Source: Carnobacterium sp. CP1 (GTDB lineage: Bacteria > Bacillota > Bacilli > Lactobacillales > Carnobacteriaceae). From it: a DNA stretch of 64,000 nt. The translations under genes were made by a program, and so were the position numbers. The DNA is taken from positions 124,001 through 188,000 of the forward strand of contig NZ_CP010796.1 of the NCBI RefSeq assembly GCF_001483965.1. The letters are read 5' to 3'. Positions 19,823 through 27,504 of the stretch are shown here, one piece after another; position 1 is the stretch's first letter, and each line of letters opens with the position of its first letter. A model generated the notes under the pieces. It searched no databases. It saw only the letters and a program-made list of their open reading frames with translations, and was not told the DNA's origin.

Positions 19823-20374
19823 TTGGAATTTGAAGAAAAAACCGTCAGCAGTGAATTGATTTACAAAGGGAATATAACGGAATATTGGGTGGAAGAAGTC
19901 CTGTTGCCAAATGGAAAGCAAGCTAGTCGGGAATTGGTAAAACATGCTGGAGCAGCAGCCATTATGCCTTTTACATCGGATGGAAAAATGGTGTTTGTAA
20001 AACAATTCCGTAAAGCAATTGAAAAGACTATTTTAGAGATACCAGCAGGAAAAATCGATGATACAGATAAAGACCCTTTAGAAACCGGTAAAAGAGAGCT
20101 TGAAGAAGAGACGGGTTATCAAGCAGCAACGTTTGAACTTGAAACTTCATTTTACTCTTCACCTGGTTTCACAAATGAACTGATGCATATTTATCGAGCA
20201 GAGGGATTAACAAAAATTGACCAACCGCTTTTACAAGATGAAGATGAGTTTCTCGAAATCTTAACGCTAACGTTTGAAGAAGCATGGGAAGCTTACGAAC
20301 AGCAAATTATTATTGATGCTAAAACTGTTTTTGCTCTGTTTTATTGGAAAATGAAACTTGGAAAAAAGGACTAA
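19823..20374 (+). CDS. ADP-ribose pyrophosphatase-type Nudix hydrolase
   Basis: Nudix enzyme expected to cleave ADP-ribose or related nucleotide sugars to AMP and a sugar phosphate. It has 183 residues. The Nudix box is intact (GKIDDTDKDPLETGKRELEEETGY split as Gx..., RELEEETGY with the metal-binding glutamates), preceded by VKQFRKAIEKTILEIPAG, typical of the ADPRase (NudF) group. It starts with TTG after a strong AGGAGG. The next gene begins 18 bp later. Confidence 0.88.
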   Translation: MEFEEKTVSSELIYKGNITEYWVEEVLLPNGKQASRELVKHAGAAAIMPFTSDGKMVFVKQFRKAIEKTILEIPAGKIDDTDKDPLETGKRELEEETGYQAATFELETSFYSSPGFTNELMHIYRAEGLTKIDQPLLQDEDEFLEILTLTFEEAWEAYEQQIIIDAKTVFALFYWKMKLGKKD

Positions 20375-20392
20375 AGAGGTGTGAACCAACAA

Positions 20393-20644
20393 ATGGATCA
20401 AAAAACAAGATCAGAATTAAGAAAAGCAAAAGAACAGGAAGAAAAAGAAACGAAAAAGCGAGCGAAAGAACGAGAAAAAGTTGAAAAAGCTTATCAAAAA
20501 AAATTAGAAAAAGAAGGTAAAATCACTAAAAGTCGAAAAACCGAAAATGATAAATACCGAAATGTAGATCGGTTATTAACGAAAGCGATTATCGTGGTAT
20601 CGATATTATTGATTATTGTATTGATTATTGTTTTCTTAATTTAA
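20393..20644 (+). CDS. Small tail-anchored membrane protein, unknown
   Basis: Has 83 residues. A highly charged lysine/glutamate-rich helix (about residues 1-55, likely coiled coil) is followed by one strongly hydrophobic C-terminal segment (AIIVVSILLIIVLIIVFLI), so it probably sits as a C-tail-anchored cytoplasmic protein. I take the ATG at 20393; an in-frame GTG at 20381 is part of the ribosome site. It lies between the Nudix gene and mtnN in one transcription unit. I do not recognise a family. Confidence 0.7.
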   Translation: MDQKTRSELRKAKEQEEKETKKRAKEREKVEKAYQKKLEKEGKITKSRKTENDKYRNVDRLLTKAIIVVSILLIIVLIIVFLI

Positions 20645-20662
20645 ATTTAAAGGAGAAATCGC

Positions 20663-21355
20663 ATGAAAATTGGAATTATTGGAGCGATGGCAGAAGAAAT
20701 AGCACTATTAGAAAAACAACTAACAAATAAAAAAGAATGGTCACAAGCCAATGCCTTTTTTATTTCTGGGATGGTAGCCAATCATGAAGTGTTTTTAGTT
20801 CAGTCGGGTATTGGGAAAGTGAATTCAGCCATTGCCGCAACCTTGTTGATTGCTCAGTACGGCGTCGAAGCAGTGATCAACACTGGTTCAGCAGGTGGTA
20901 TCGGAAAAGGCCTAAAGGTTGGAGATGTAGTGATCTCAACAGAATTAGCTTATCATGACGTTGATGCAACTGTCTTTGGTTATGCAATTGGCCAAGTACC
21001 GCAAATGCCAGCACGTTATCCAGCAGATAAAGGGTTAATGGAAAAGACTGCTGAAGCAGCTAAAGCTGTTGGTTTAGCTCCGGTCCAAGGCGTGATCGTC
21101 ACCAGCGATTCTTTTGTTGCTGGAAAAGGAGCAACAGCTAGCATACTCGAGCATTTTCCCGATGCTTTAGCCGCTGAAATGGAAGGAGCAGCGATTGCTC
21201 AAGTGTGCTTCCAATTTAATAAACCGTTTATCATTGTGCGGGCTATGTCAGATGTAGCAGATGAAGAGGCAGGCGTCAGCTTTGATGAATTTATCATTGA
21301 AGCAGGTAAACAATCTGCTTACATGGTTTTGGAACTATTGAAAGCAATCGATTAA
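20663..21355 (+). CDS. mtnN: MtnN, 5'-methylthioadenosine/SAH nucleosidase
   Basis: Removes adenine from methylthioadenosine and S-adenosylhomocysteine, feeding methionine salvage and the activated methyl cycle (and LuxS-type AI-2 supply). It has 230 residues. Seen: KIGIIGAMAEEIALL at the start, INTGSAGG for phosphate/ribose binding, AAEMEGAAIAQVC with the catalytic glutamate, and VRAMSDVADEEA with the catalytic aspartate. AAGGAGA precedes the ATG. Last gene of the Nudix-mtnN group. Confidence 0.95.
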   Translation: MKIGIIGAMAEEIALLEKQLTNKKEWSQANAFFISGMVANHEVFLVQSGIGKVNSAIAATLLIAQYGVEAVINTGSAGGIGKGLKVGDVVISTELAYHDVDATVFGYAIGQVPQMPARYPADKGLMEKTAEAAKAVGLAPVQGVIVTSDSFVAGKGATASILEHFPDALAAEMEGAAIAQVCFQFNKPFIIVRAMSDVADEEAGVSFDEFIIEAGKQSAYMVLELLKAID

Positions 21356-21452
21356 ACCTTTACTTAAACGCTATATACTTGAGAAGTTTTTTTACAAATC
21401 TTTACTAAACGAAGCACTGAAAAAATTAAGAATAGAAAGTGAGATCACGGGC

Positions 21453-22001
21453 ATGACAATTCTAGAAACAGAACGTTTGCTGTTAGTCCCCTACAAAGCC
21501 TCTTTCATAGAAGCCACTTTGATCAGCGATGAAGCACTAATGGAAGTGTCTGGTTATACAGTAGCAAAAGAATGGCCAGGAGTAGAATTCTTTTTTTATT
21601 TGCCGTTTGTATTAGAAGAAGTAAAAAAAGAACCGGATATGGAAAAATGGACACGTCTTGTTGTGTTGAAAAAGGAAAATAAAATCATCGGTGAGGTCAG
21701 TGCTCAAGGTAATCCTGGTAAAACGGGAATGACTGAATTAGGGTACGGCATAGTGGATTCTTATGCAGGACAAGGATATGCTACAGAGGCTGCTGCTGTT
21801 TTTTTGAACTGGTTATCTGCTAGTCAACACATTCAAACGATTAGCGCAAAAACATATCTTTACCATAAAAAATCGCAACATGTATTAAACAAACTGGGCT
21901 TTATCAAAATAGGTGAAGGGCTGATAGGCGGGGATGAACCAGTCGTTAATTTCGAATGGAGACCAGAAAATAAAGTAACAGATTTTTTAGTTGAACGATA
22001 A
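21453..22001 (+). CDS. GNAT-family N-acetyltransferase (RimJ/RimL type)
   Basis: Acetyl-CoA-dependent acetyltransferase of 182 residues. Seen: the N-terminal ETERLLLVPY typical of RimJ/RimL-like GNATs and the acetyl-CoA loop in GQGYATEAAAVFLNWL, followed by SAKTYLYHKKSQHVLNKLGF (motif B). The substrate cannot be told from sequence; ribosomal proteins or small molecules are both possible. It stands alone about 100 bp after mtnN and is followed by a strong terminator. Confidence 0.85.
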   Translation: MTILETERLLLVPYKASFIEATLISDEALMEVSGYTVAKEWPGVEFFFYLPFVLEEVKKEPDMEKWTRLVVLKKENKIIGEVSAQGNPGKTGMTELGYGIVDSYAGQGYATEAAAVFLNWLSASQHIQTISAKTYLYHKKSQHVLNKLGFIKIGEGLIGGDEPVVNFEWRPENKVTDFLVER

Positions 22002-22054
22002 AAATACCGATAATTGATTTGTGAATTCGATTAAGAAAGCTGGACCGAAAGCAG

Positions 22055-22092
22055 AAAACCAGTTAAGCAATATGACTTAACTGGTTTTTTTG
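22055..22092 (+). terminator. Terminator after the GNAT gene
   Basis: AAAACCAGTTAAG pairs with CTTAACTGGTTTT, followed by T residues; it may also serve the converging yueI gene. Confidence 0.85.
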
Positions 22093-22105
22093 TCCATTCA
22101 ATTTT

Positions 22106-22552
22106 TTATGAAAAGAATCTTTTGAAAAAAGATTTCTTTTTAGGAGCTTTTTTTTCCTGATCTGGTTCAGGCTCAGGGTACTTCTCTGAGACGTCAACGA
22201 CATCGACATTTACAGCTGCAGGGGCTACATAGACCAATCCAATAGGGCTTTTTTCAGAATTATCATCTGAGATCATTCTAAAAGGACACTTCAATGAATT
22301 GCTTAATTGGATATAGGGAGATAAATATTCCATATCAATAGAGCCGTTCAATAAAAGGGTATTATCAGGATGCAGTTGTATTTCTTTTTTGAGCGCGCCT
22401 ATATAATTGTTTGAAAGGACTTGTTCAATCGTCATGGTCAGATAAATACGTTCCCGCAAGCTGCCTAAATACTTTCGACGCTCGTCGGGATTTGTTTGAT
22501 TAGAACCATACATGCCTTTATTTAAATAATCTTGTACATTATTCGGACTCAT
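22106..22552 (-). CDS. yueI: YueI family protein (DUF1694)
   Basis: Cytoplasmic protein of 148 residues that matches YueI of Firmicutes. Seen: N-terminal NVQDYLNKGMYGSNQTNPDERRKYLGSLRER in pieces (e.g. PDERRKYLGSLRERIYLTM), then LLNGSIDMEYLSPYIQLS, and a basic phenylalanine-rich tail (KKKSFFKRFFS) that could touch membranes. The family has a ribosomal L7Ae/L30e-like fold, but no function is established. Divergent from the DUF1054 gene. GGAGAG precedes the ATG. Confidence 0.8.
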   Translation of the reverse strand: MSPNNVQDYLNKGMYGSNQTNPDERRKYLGSLRERIYLTMTIEQVLSNNYIGALKKEIQLHPDNTLLLNGSIDMEYLSPYIQLSNSLKCPFRMISDDNSEKSPIGLVYVAPAAVNVDVVDVSEKYPEPEPDQEKKAPKKKSFFKRFFS

Positions 22553-22701
22553 AAAAACTCTCCTTTGGCGGAAATAAGGTAGTGGTTTCCTATTCGTTTA
22601 ATTGTATCCAGTATACCATAAAGATATTTATTTGCAGAATCATCGCTTTTTTAACATTACGATTAATACAATTAAAAAAATATTTAAGGAGTGAACCTGC
22701 G

Positions 22702-23328
22702 TTGAATTCAGTCACATTTACACAAGAAGATTTTGCTATCTTTGCTATTGAAGGACTAGAACCAAGAATGAAAGCTATCCGAAAAACGATTCAACCTAAA
22801 TTCAAAGAGTTAGGCAAGGTGTTTTCAAAAGAGTTAGCGGAACTGTTGAATGAAGAAGAGCTCCCTGTTCATATTGCACAACACATTAGGCGGACAAAAA
22901 ACCCACCAAAAGATACATGGTGTGCCATTGGCGGCGATACACGCGGTTATAAAAAATACCCCCATTTTCAATTAGGACTTTACCAAACACATCTGTTTAT
23001 TTGGCTGGCTTTTATCGATAATCCGCAACATGAAAAAGAAATGGCTCAAGATTTTCTGAAGAATTCTATCAGTTTAGAAAAATTACCTGCAGATTATGTG
23101 GTTTCTTTTGATCATACTAAAGAACAAGTGATGCCTATCAAGGAAGCAGAATTGGAGAAGGGGTTAATGAGATGGCGAGATATTAAAAAAGGGGAGTTTT
23201 TAGTTGGACGACAACTCTCTGCTAACGATCCTATGCTTGTGAACCCTCAAAAAACACAGGATTTTATTTTTAAAACTTATGCTGAACTGCTTCCGCTGTA
23301 TCAACAGGCTTTTAGAGCCTATCCATAA
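22702..23328 (+). CDS. yktB: DUF1054 (YktB) family protein
   Basis: Cytoplasmic protein of 208 residues. Seen: TFTQEDFAIFAIEGLEPRM near the N-terminus, HIAQHIRRTKNPPKDTWCAIG, and FQLGLYQTHLFIWLAFIDNP, all typical of the YktB/DUF1054 family, whose function is unknown. I choose the TTG at 22702, after AAGGAGTG; the longer upstream reading contains hydrophobic, non-family sequence and the promoter region. It ends at a perfect palindromic terminator. Confidence 0.85.
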   Translation: MNSVTFTQEDFAIFAIEGLEPRMKAIRKTIQPKFKELGKVFSKELAELLNEEELPVHIAQHIRRTKNPPKDTWCAIGGDTRGYKKYPHFQLGLYQTHLFIWLAFIDNPQHEKEMAQDFLKNSISLEKLPADYVVSFDHTKEQVMPIKEAELEKGLMRWRDIKKGEFLVGRQLSANDPMLVNPQKTQDFIFKTYAELLPLYQQAFRAYP

Positions 23329-23340
23329 GCCGTTGAACTA

Positions 23341-23380
23341 AATAAAACCGTTGAGATATGATATCTCAACGGTTTTATTT
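23341..23380. terminator. Palindromic bidirectional terminator
   Basis: Perfect 19-base arms around a single G (centre 23360). It ends yktB on the plus strand and overlaps the stop codon of the converging 47-residue ORF. Confidence 0.85.
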
Positions 23381-23522
23381 AATTTCCTTGAATGTGACGC
23401 GACATATAATCGTATAAAATGAGAGCTTCGTTATCATCTGACAAATAGAGAATGAAGGTGGCTTTATTACGGGTTAACTTGACCGAAGTACCAGAAACTT
23501 CAAGAATGGTTTGATTGTACAC
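23379..23522 (-). CDS. Short ORF, 47 residues, unknown
   Basis: Below usual ORF cut-offs but well supported. A GTG start is preceded by AAAGGAG with 8-9 bases of spacing, and the reading runs without stops to 23379, ending on the shared terminator. The product begins MYNQTILEVSGTSVKLTRNK and ends YDYMSRHIQGN. The pattern alternates polar and hydrophobic residues (KATFILYLSDD), which suggests a small beta-rich soluble protein; there is no membrane segment or signal peptide. I do not recognise the family. Confidence 0.6.
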   Translation of the reverse strand: MYNQTILEVSGTSVKLTRNKATFILYLSDDNEALILYDYMSRHIQGN

Positions 23523-23671
23523 AATGTACGCTCCTTTGAAAAAATAGTAGTCAACTAAAAAATAAGTGCTGAATCTTTAAATAAAGAATAATAAACTGAT
23601 AAATAAAAAGGTATAAACCTTCTCTTAATCCATGCATTTTATCATGAAAAAAACGATAAGTAAACAGTAAA

Positions 23672-23730
23672 GTCTCCTTTAAAACCATAAGAAATCTCTA
23701 AGATTTCTTATGGTTTTAAAGGAAAGACTA
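23672..23730. terminator. Perfect 22-bp inverted repeat
   Basis: Arms 23676-23697 and 23701-23722 are exact complements around CTA, extended by GTCT/AGAC outside. A-rich left and weak T-rich right flanks make it a possible two-way terminator between the 47-residue ORF and the gene at 23.8 kb. The rest of 23523-23808 holds nothing else I can name. Confidence 0.6.
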
Positions 23731-23808
23731 ATAAAGCGATTGTTTTTAAACCGATTAGTTCGCTGTTTAGATTCTTTAACTGTTTTGAAGGACTCTAGTG
23801 AGAGAAGT

Positions 23809-24165
23809 TTAAATTAGTTGAATCCTATCGTCTTGTTCTTTATATTTTTTGTATAATTTGCTTAATACTGAAATATCATCGCTGCATAATCTAATCAACT
23901 CTTCAAAAACACGTTGAGTAACAAGCGTATCATCAATTTCCTTAACTGAAGCCAGCAGGTTTTCTTGATGGCGGCTCAGTTCATTTAAAATCAAATGATA
24001 TTCTTCTACAAATGTTGAAAAGTCTTCTTTATCCTCTAAAAGATCATCTTTTAAATTTTGAGTATTTTTATACAGGTTCTCAAGGTATTCACCAGGAGTT
24101 ATATTCATAGCTTCTGTAATCTGCTTAATTTCTTTCAAAAAATCATCATTTACTTCAATCAGCAA
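23809..24165 (-). CDS. Hypothetical helical protein
   Basis: About 118 residues, acidic and helical throughout (ITEAMNITPGEYLENLYKNTQNLKDDLL, then VEEYHLILNELSRHQENLLASVKEI in heptad-like spacing). Likely a small coiled-coil cytoplasmic protein. I prefer the TTG at 24165, 6-7 bases after GAGGTGA; a longer reading to 24183 starts before that site. No family recognised. It lies in the poorly conserved stretch between core genes and the SOS cassette. Confidence 0.55.
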   Translation of the reverse strand: MLIEVNDDFLKEIKQITEAMNITPGEYLENLYKNTQNLKDDLLEDKEDFSTFVEEYHLILNELSRHQENLLASVKEIDDTLVTQRVFEELIRLCSDDISVLSKLYKKYKEQDDRIQLI

Positions 24166-24472
24166 AAGAATCACCTCAATCAATTAATTAATTAATACAT
24201 TTATTATAAGATAAAAAAGGCTATTAAAGAATAAACTATTGAGTTAAATTAGAAAAAGCTTACTCAATTGTGTCAACTATGTGAAAGTTAATCCTGAGGA
24301 AGAAGAAAATGGAGCAAATGAAGGGAATCTTTGGGTGCGTTAAGAACTAGATTGTATTTACTGCTCTATCATTATTATATTAGATGGACTATAGAAAGAG
24401 TTGAGACCGGAGAGGGAAGATAAAAATAGGGTTCTATCATTTTAGATGTTGGTAAGTGAAATGACTATATGC
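24166..24472. other. Gene-free stretch
   Basis: About 300 bases with no supported ORF, apart from the start region of the preceding minus-strand gene. Its right end carries an extended -10 promoter for the candidate RNA that follows. Nothing else is recognised. Confidence 0.4.
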
Positions 24473-24484
24473 TACAATCTTGAA

Positions 24485-24784
24485 ATGTTTGGAGGAATAG
24501 TGGCTGCTTGTAGCCTTGAAAACCTGTAGACCCAAAGAGGCTCCTGGTTTTCCCATGGCTTTCTACAAGCAAACAGGTAAGTTCCGAAGGAGATTTCAAT
24601 CTAAGAGACACCAATACGATTTGATAAAGAGCCAAAATAGTCTAAAGTCAAAAGCACTAACTTCTTTTAACTTTGGAATTATAAAGAAACAAATATCGTT
24701 AGTCCGTAAGAAAAATAAGCATAAATCTAAGTAAAATAAAAAAGTCCACAAATGTTTATAAATAAACATTTGTGGACTTTTAAA
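24485..24784 (+). ncRNA. Candidate structured non-coding RNA, about 300 nt
   Basis: An extended -10 (TGC then TACAAT, 24470-24478; no good -35) would start a transcript near 24485. Its 5' part can fold into a long hairpin: GCTTGTAG (24505) with CTACAAGC (24563), then GCC with GGC, and GAAAACC with GGTTTTC inside. It ends at a perfect 19-bp terminator (24740-24781). A TTG-start reading of 72 lysine/arginine-rich residues (24516-24734) lies inside but has no ribosome site. The RNA class is unknown to me; it is not 6S, tmRNA, SRP or RNase P. Confidence 0.4.
24738..24784. terminator. Bidirectional perfect terminator
   Basis: AAAAGTCCACAAATGTTTA pairs exactly with its complement around a short loop, with A-rich and T-rich flanks. 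It can end the candidate RNA and the minus-strand gene at 24.8 kb. Confidence 0.85.
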
Positions 24785-24836
24785 AATATATTTCGTAAAT
24801 TGGATGGGGCTTTTTTTATGCAATAATACTCAACCT

Positions 24837-25163
24837 TTAAAAAGAACTAGGTTTTTCAACATTAGACTTGATTATTTTCAATCTAGATTCATCTATATTA
24901 GATAAATCGAAACCTTCTATATCCCGGAAACAATTTTCGACTTCGAATTTCATTTCATTTGAACCAGATAATTCTCTTAATTGGTAGTAAAAAAGAGCTT
25001 TAGCTTCGTTATCATGATTCGATAGTAATTGAGCTACTCTATCTTTACCATTTAACTTAGATATAAGATTATTTTCTGCATCTGAAATAACATAAAAGTA
25101 AGAATTACCAAAAATATCATGTGAATCATCTTTATAAGAAATTAATTGTTCTAATGAAATCAT
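24837..25163 (-). CDS. Hypothetical protein, 108 residues
   Basis: Acidic soluble protein with no signal or membrane helix. Seen: MISLEQLISYKDDSHDIFG at the start, RVAQLLSNHDNEAKALFYYQ, and a C-terminal FDLSNIDESRLKIIKSNVE. GAGGAG precedes the ATG by 8 bases, which supports translation. No family recognised. It is downstream of the SSB-like gene but 130 bp away, so membership of the SOS operon is uncertain. Confidence 0.55.
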   Translation of the reverse strand: MISLEQLISYKDDSHDIFGNSYFYVISDAENNLISKLNGKDRVAQLLSNHDNEAKALFYYQLRELSGSNEMKFEVENCFRDIEGFDLSNIDESRLKIIKSNVEKPSSF

Positions 25164-25297
25164 TTAAGCACTCCTCTAAATGATTTATATTTTTTTATTC
25201 TACTTTAGTATGTCAAACACCTTAATGATTTGTATCTAACAATTAAATTTAAATAAAAAATAATCCTCAATCAAAAAGAGAGAAGGGTATTTTTTCC

Positions 25298-25609
25298 TCA
25301 AAACATAACCTTCTTATGCGGCATCTTTCTGCCTTTATAATCAAATATCTGTCCAAAGTAGCTAGGTTTCGAATCGAGACGGTACTCTTGCACAACTAAT
25401 TGCATCCGATCGTTTATAGTTCCTTCTATACTAATGACCGAATCTTCTTCAATGTCGTACATAAATTTATAAGCTTTCATTCCAACGACCAGACAATTGA
25501 ATTTACGGTCATCTACTTTCAGTGTGAAACGGCATAGGGGAGAACCGTTATCGGTGTTAATCACTTTAACTTCAGAAACAACTTTTCCGGTGAGTATAGC
25601 AAAATTCAT
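25298..25609 (-). CDS. SSB-like single OB-fold protein
   Basis: Has 103 residues. The N-terminal 80 residues match the single-stranded-DNA-binding OB fold (MNFAILTGKVVSEVKV, LCRFTLKVDDRKFNCLVVG, ISIEGTINDRMQLVVQEYRL). Unlike housekeeping SSB, it lacks the disordered linker and acidic DDLPF-type tip that recruits repair proteins; the end is basic (YKGRKMPHKKVMF). It is the third gene after uvrX and yolD, 22 bp downstream, so it is probably SOS-induced and may assist translesion synthesis. Confidence 0.65.
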   Translation of the reverse strand: MNFAILTGKVVSEVKVINTDNGSPLCRFTLKVDDRKFNCLVVGMKAYKFMYDIEEDSVISIEGTINDRMQLVVQEYRLDSKPSYFGQIFDYKGRKMPHKKVMF

Positions 25610-25631
25610 TTTAAACAGCTCCTTTTATCTA

Positions 25632-26003
25632 TTAAACATCATCATCCGTGTTGTTCCATTTTTTTAGAACCACAAATTGAATGTTTCGAATTTCATCAAA
25701 ATCGACTTTGGTATTATTTATGAAGATACCTAATTCGTCACCACCAACAATATGACCAACTACGTCATCATAGTAAAATCCGTTTTGATCTACGTTTTCA
25801 AGTTGAATAGCGACAGACTTATTCTTTACTATGGATTCATTTATTACTATTTCAATTTCACCTTGGTTCATCTGTCTTTTTTGCTGATTAACTTTTGTCC
25901 TTTCGCTTGATAACTTTTCTTGGACAGCCGTATGCTCAGATAAATAAAAGCCTGCCCATTTCTTAATGCCGCGATCACGATATTCCTCATTTAAAAAGCT
26001 CAT
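25632..26003 (-). CDS. YolD-like protein
   Basis: Has 123 residues and matches the YolD-like family: YRDRGIKKWAGFYLSEH at the N-terminus and an Sm-like C-terminal half (VGHIVGGDELGIFINNTKVDFDEIRNIQFV). YolD-like proteins are regularly encoded with Y-family polymerases UvrX/YqjW and may act as UmuD-like partners; mechanism unknown. The start overlaps the uvrX stop by 4 bases (ATGA type), so translation is coupled. Confidence 0.85.
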   Translation of the reverse strand: MSFLNEEYRDRGIKKWAGFYLSEHTAVQEKLSSERTKVNQQKRQMNQGEIEIVINESIVKNKSVAIQLENVDQNGFYYDDVVGHIVGGDELGIFINNTKVDFDEIRNIQFVVLKKWNNTDDDV

Positions 26004-27298
26004 TGGATACCCTCCATTCCGCCAGCGTGCCCACCAACAAGAGAGCTGCGGTTAATAGCTGTAGCTCCTTCTAAAAGGCTGCTAGCATGTACTAGTGATT
26101 GAAAACCATACTTATCTCTTATTTTATCTACCAACAAATCTAATTTTTCATTTGTGATCTGTTGAGAGGGATCTTCAAATAAATCCAATTGAATATTACT
26201 AGTGTAAGTCAATTTTGAATAAGAAATTCCGATACTCCTTACAGCCATGTCGTCTTCATAATGTTTATTGAAAATATCAAAACAATAATCGACTAACTTC
26301 TTCGTATTAGATGTATTAGGAATTTTTAATTGTCGAGAGAATCCTGCTTTTTCTTCATGCTTAGAATAGGTAACGGTAAGGCTGACACATCCTGTTTTGC
26401 AAAGGTGCTTTCGAATGCGGGTCGCCACTTGTTCCGCCATTTCTCGAATCACTATTTTGATCTCATGTCTTTTATAATAATCTCTTTTAAGTATTTGAGA
26501 GTTTCCGTAACTTTTTTCTAAAGGACGATACTGATCTCTAATATCGCTGCGATCGATACCCCATGCACCAGCGTATAGCTGTTCTCCAATAAGGCCCATA
26601 GACTCTCTTAGCTGGTAAAAATTTGCATGTGCTAAGTCATAGACTGATTTAATCCCTAAGCTATTTAGCCGTATAGCTGTTCGTTCTCCGATGCCCCACA
26701 TGTCGGTTATGTTTTCTATTTTCCAAATCGTTTCTGGGACATCTTTGTATCGCCATTCAGCAATCAAATTAGCGTTGCATTTGGCTTCATTATCCAAAGC
26801 TAGTTTAGCCAGCAGCATATTGTCACCAATTCCAATAGTGACGTAAAGGCCAGTTTTCTTATGAATGTGGTATTGAATCATTCTAGCCAAGTCGTAGGCG
26901 CTTTTTCTTTTAAAGAGCTTCAAGCTCGCTCTAACAGACACAAATGATTCATCTATGCTGTAAATATGTAAATCCTCATCTGAAACGTATTTACGAAAAA
27001 TATCGTTGATTTCCGTATTCTTTTCTATATAAAATTGCATGCGTGGAGGCACGATCAATAAATCAGGATGATAGGGGATATCCCGTTTTCTGGTCACGTT
27101 ACTGATGCCTAATACTTTTTTAGCTAAAGGGGAGGCAGCTAGAACCAAACCGCCAGCATTTTCTGCATTGCTCATAACTACCAACATAGTTTTTAATGGG
27201 TGCAGGCCGCGTTCAACACATTCAACTGAAGCATAAAATGATTTAACATCAACACAGAGAATGTCGCTGCTTATCTCATCAGAGTAATCGAATGACAT
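26000..27298 (-). CDS. uvrX: UvrX-type Y-family translesion DNA polymerase
   Basis: Error-prone polymerase of the ImpB/MucB/SamB (UmuC-like) group that copies past DNA damage. It has 432 residues. Seen: catalytic motifs CVDVKSFYASVE near residue 16 and YSIDESFVSV near residue 115, the helix-hairpin-helix region (MWGIGERTAIRLNSLGI), and a little-finger domain. UvrX members are typical of plasmids, phages and integrative elements. GGAGGG precedes the ATG, with a perfect LexA box 30 bp upstream. First gene of a uvrX-yolD-ssb-like operon. Confidence 0.93.
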   Translation of the reverse strand: MSFDYSDEISSDILCVDVKSFYASVECVERGLHPLKTMLVVMSNAENAGGLVLAASPLAKKVLGISNVTRKRDIPYHPDLLIVPPRMQFYIEKNTEINDIFRKYVSDEDLHIYSIDESFVSVRASLKLFKRKSAYDLARMIQYHIHKKTGLYVTIGIGDNMLLAKLALDNEAKCNANLIAEWRYKDVPETIWKIENITDMWGIGERTAIRLNSLGIKSVYDLAHANFYQLRESMGLIGEQLYAGAWGIDRSDIRDQYRPLEKSYGNSQILKRDYYKRHEIKIVIREMAEQVATRIRKHLCKTGCVSLTVTYSKHEEKAGFSRQLKIPNTSNTKKLVDYCFDIFNKHYEDDMAVRSIGISYSKLTYTSNIQLDLFEDPSQQITNEKLDLLVDKIRDKYGFQSLVHASSLLEGATAINRSSLVGGHAGGMEGIQ

Positions 27299-27327
27299 AA
27301 AGATCCCTCCTTTTTTATTTCATTATA

Positions 27328-27341
27328 CGAACAAACGTTCG
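27328..27341 (-). promoter_or_regulatory. LexA (SOS) box of uvrX
   Basis: CGAACAAACGTTCG fits the Gram-positive SOS consensus CGAACNNNNGTTCG exactly. It lies 30 bases before the uvrX start, so LexA repression of the operon is expected. Confidence 0.88.
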
Positions 27342-27429
27342 ATAAGTAAAGCGAACAGAACATTAAAATAACCCTAGGAAACAAATCCAAGAGTTTTATC
27401 AAAATGCCTAGTAGTCCGCCGTTTATTTT

Positions 27430-27470
27430 TTAAAAAAGTTCCCCCAAAGTTCCCCCAAAAAATAATAGAA
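27430..27470 (-). mobile_element. Possible integrase 3' tail / attachment-site remnant
   Basis: Two direct copies of GTTCCCCCAAA (27438-27448, 27449-27459). On the minus strand this region reads ...FFGGTLGELF then stop, resembling the repeated glycine-rich tails of phage and ICE tyrosine integrases that run into their attachment site. No upstream integrase body exists; only the tail-like piece beside rpsD remains. Low certainty. Confidence 0.3.
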
Positions 27471-27504
27471 ATACATGGACTAACATGGAGAGTTGGTTAA
27501 AAAT

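Noticed and set aside
24516-24734. 72-residue basic protein with TTG start
   Set aside because: No ribosome site, lysine-rich composition expected from AT-rich DNA, and it begins inside the hairpin of the candidate RNA.
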